Source: Macrolepiota albuminosa (lineage: Eukaryota; Basidiomycota; Agaricomycetes; Agaricales; Agaricaceae). From it: a stretch of 64,000 nt of DNA. The notes beneath the pieces were generated by a model, which was not told where the DNA came from, searched no databases, and saw only the letters and a program-made list of their open reading frames with translations. A program made the translations under genes and the position numbers. Positions within the stretch are counted from its first letter, which is position 1. The number at the start of each line of letters is the position of its first letter. This document shows positions 61,541 through 64,000 of this stretch, one piece after another. Location: positions 854,183-918,182 of the forward strand of contig JAMWFC010000117.1 of the NCBI GenBank assembly GCA_027475525.1. Direction: 5' to 3'.

Positions 61541-64000
61541 TTCACAACTCGACCCCCACCCCATCCCCCAGCTACTCGCCATCCAAAACCCCGGACCAAG
61601 TCCCCTCTCCCAGGATTACCCCTGTCCACATCTTGAACCCCGAAGTCCTAGCCCCAGAGTTCCAGACATCCAAGTATCCGTAGGTCAAGTCCGCATTGTA
61701 AGGGCAATTGCTTTCCTGGAAAGCCCCCGACTCAGCGGAACCTGACATAATATCAAGACTCCCTCCTTACACCGTTCTTGATGGCTATGTATACTCACAC
61801 CTATTACCCCATGGGCTACCAGACCAACCTCTACGGGTGCCTGGTACCTGATCATTACTCCGCACAGACCCCCCACCCCGTCTATCCACCCCTCTTGTAC
61901 AAACCTCAGTATCTCCACTGCCACTGGGCCCCGACCCATCCCTCTATGATCTGGGGCCCTTAGCCAGCTGGGCCCCTCTGCTCAACTTTGCCATGGCACG
62001 ACTCGTGGAGGTCCCCTCGTACCGGAGCATCCCCGGTGGCCTGCTGGAGACCTCACCAGTACCCAGTGGACCTCGCCCAATTTCCCCCAGCGAGGGCCCC
62101 TTTGCACCCACCCCCTACTACGGCTACCAGCTCCCTGTGCCCCAACCCCAAGAACTCCAAGGACCCCCCTACCCCGACTATCCCCCTTGTCACTACCTGG
62201 CTGCCGCTCCACCCACTCAAACCCCTCCCTCGCCAATGGGACGATGACATCTCAAGGAGTATGAACGGCAACAGGACGAAGTACTCTGCTCACTCAGGAT
62301 CTCGCCGGAGGACTTTGCGCAATGGGCAAGGGCGCTGCTCACGGAATTCGGACACGACGACTTTGAAGGCACTCCAGAGGAATGGGCTCACTGCTTGGTC
62401 GAATTCGGGGATCGCCTCATGCGAGGAGAACTCCCGGAGCAAACTATGGTAAAGTATAGGTGCAATACGATCCTCCAAGAAGAATTGCAGCAGCTGCTCA
62501 ACAAAGTCCACACGTCCTCCTCCCCTCGACCCCTCAATGACCCCGCAGACTCAGGTCGCTCGATTCACATTTGACGGAAACCCCTGGAACCGGCCCCAAC
62601 AGCCCCGACAGCCTCCGCGGCCCCCACTCCAGAACAACGACAACGGGAAGAGCGACAAAATGCCTCAGCCATATTGCGGTCCCTCAACTCAACTGGAGGC
62701 CTCTTCGATCAACCCGCTGCCCGCACGGTAGGCTTGTCAACTCGCTGCAGGGCTAACTCTGTTCCTAGTACCTTCGAGACCTGGGGACAGCCCCAGAGAC
62801 CCCTGGAACCCCTCCTGCAAACGGACAACGCCCGACTCCCGGCCCTGGCGAACCCCGGTAGACCCCGTGTGGACACCTCTAGCACGGATGACACGCTGTG
62901 CTACATCGACAAGCTCACGCGTGGCAACAACAAACCACATCCCACGCCCACGCCCGTCCCAGTACCGCCCCCTACGTCAGCCCTGGCCCCTCCGGAACGC
63001 AACTTCTGCCACGACCCCCTGCCCCACTTCGATCTGCGGAACCCCCCACGGCCTCCAATGCAAGTGCGACCTTTGGGGGTTGAACATCCCCTATGCAACC
63101 TGGCACCCGACCTGGCACCCGGCCCCCCTCAGATTGACCCAACACCACTGAACCCTCCCCGACCGCCTCCGCCTCCGCCACCCCCAGCCGAGCCTCGAGG
63201 ACAACTCCCAGGCCCCCCACCTCCACCACCCCCCGTGTGGAGACCCGGGCCTCCCCCTGACAGGAACAAACCCCCCTGGGACAACGGACCTCCTGGGCGT
63301 GGACCCCAAGGTGAGCCACCCAGAGGAGGCCCTCCAGGCGGGTAGGGTCCTGCCCTCAGTGCGTTTCCTCCACAGAGAGGGGGAGGTAACCATTATTACT
63401 ACTACTACAATGCCGGCCCCTCTCCCCATAACGCTACCGGACTGGACAATGCTCGTGATGCATTTGCCCACGAAGGACGTCTGGACATTCAAAAGCCCGA
63501 TGCATTCATGGGCCGGGACCCCCAAAAATGGCGTACATTCCTCATTCAGTGTCTTAATACATTTCAGGCGAAACCACTCACGTTCCAAGTTGACAGCTTC
63601 CAGGTGGCCTTCGCCACCTCGTACCTCCAGGGATCGCCTTCGACCACTATACAGCCCTCATCCAGTTCGACCCCAACAACCCGGCACTCTCCCGCTGGCA
63701 AGCCTTTGTCAACAAGTTCTCCGGGAAATTTGAGATCTATGACATCGTGGCCGAGGCCGAGGACAACCTCTTCAACCTCTGGATGCACTCTGAAGAACGT
63801 TTCACCACCTTTATCATACGTTTTGAGAAGGAAGCTTACGAGACAGGTTGGAACTACAGCGCCCTCCGATATGCCCTCCGCCGCACCCTGCCACAACGCA
63901 TCAAGGACGTCCTCCAACTCACCCCAAAGCAACCCTCCTACGACGGATACAAGGCCCTCATCATGCAGATCAACCAACGTTACTGGGAAGACCGCAGCAA
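61541..64000 (+). mobile_element. leader and gag of the younger Ty3/gypsy element (runs off the window)
   Basis: A Pro-rich, very GC-rich region with gag features. Frames contain LRISPEDFAQWARALLTEFG near 62290-62350, long Pro runs near 63150-63240, and the capsid-like Retrotrans_gag core: KPDAFMGRDPQKWRTFLIQC, FQVAFATSYLQG, then after a one-base frame break near 63632 IAFDHYTALIQFDPNNPALS and LRYALRRTLPQRIKDVLQL. Pol would follow to the right. Stops between the segments (for example 62245 and 63343) show that this copy is not a clean open frame, although CpG content is high and it looks recent. Confidence 0.75.

Overview
The window is nuclear DNA of a filamentous basidiomycete, most likely an Agaricomycete. 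The genes are dense and cut by many short introns (about 45-65 nt). The protein families are fungal, and the nested Ty3/gypsy and Ty1/copia elements on the right are typical of mushroom genomes. Gene models below were read by eye: splice sites were chosen because they rejoin conserved protein sequence.

Positions 1-46300 are gene-rich. In order: NSE1 of the SMC5/6 complex (-, partial), phosphatidylserine synthase (-), a very large low-complexity protein (-), USP7/Ubp15 deubiquitinase (+), Sec66 (-), mitochondrial citrate synthase (+), a conserved unknown protein with a Pro/Gln-rich tail (-), the PP2A B56 subunit (+), cytosolic Hsp70 (+), sulfide:quinone oxidoreductase (-), a secreted GPI-anchored cupredoxin (+), a NEPRO/Rmp1-like nucleolar protein (-), AP-1 beta adaptin (+), an OTU protease (-), an armadillo SmgGDS-like protein (+), an enoyl-CoA hydratase/isomerase (+), an amino-acid permease (+) and a multi-spanning membrane protein (-). 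These are mostly housekeeping genes. I see no biosynthetic cluster, defence island or other new multi-gene system.

Positions 46300-64000 are a transposon graveyard: a decayed exon copy, a truncated copia element with a clear 3' LTR, LTR-like repeats, decayed ORFs with a Cys-rich motif, two gypsy pol copies in inverted orientation, and a younger GC-rich gypsy element whose LTR interrupts the right-hand pol copy and whose gag runs off the end. CpG loss differs strongly between repeat copies, which suggests old methylated DNA beside a recent insertion.

The most striking structural signal is technical. Ten exact tandem duplications, all with a period of 77 bp, are scattered over genes, spacers and transposons. 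They cut reading frames that are conserved when one copy is ignored. This is what a de Bruijn assembly with k=77 gives when overlapping contigs are joined end to end, so the frame breaks at these places should not be read as biology. Genuine oddities include three GC-AG introns (two consecutive in the USP7 gene).
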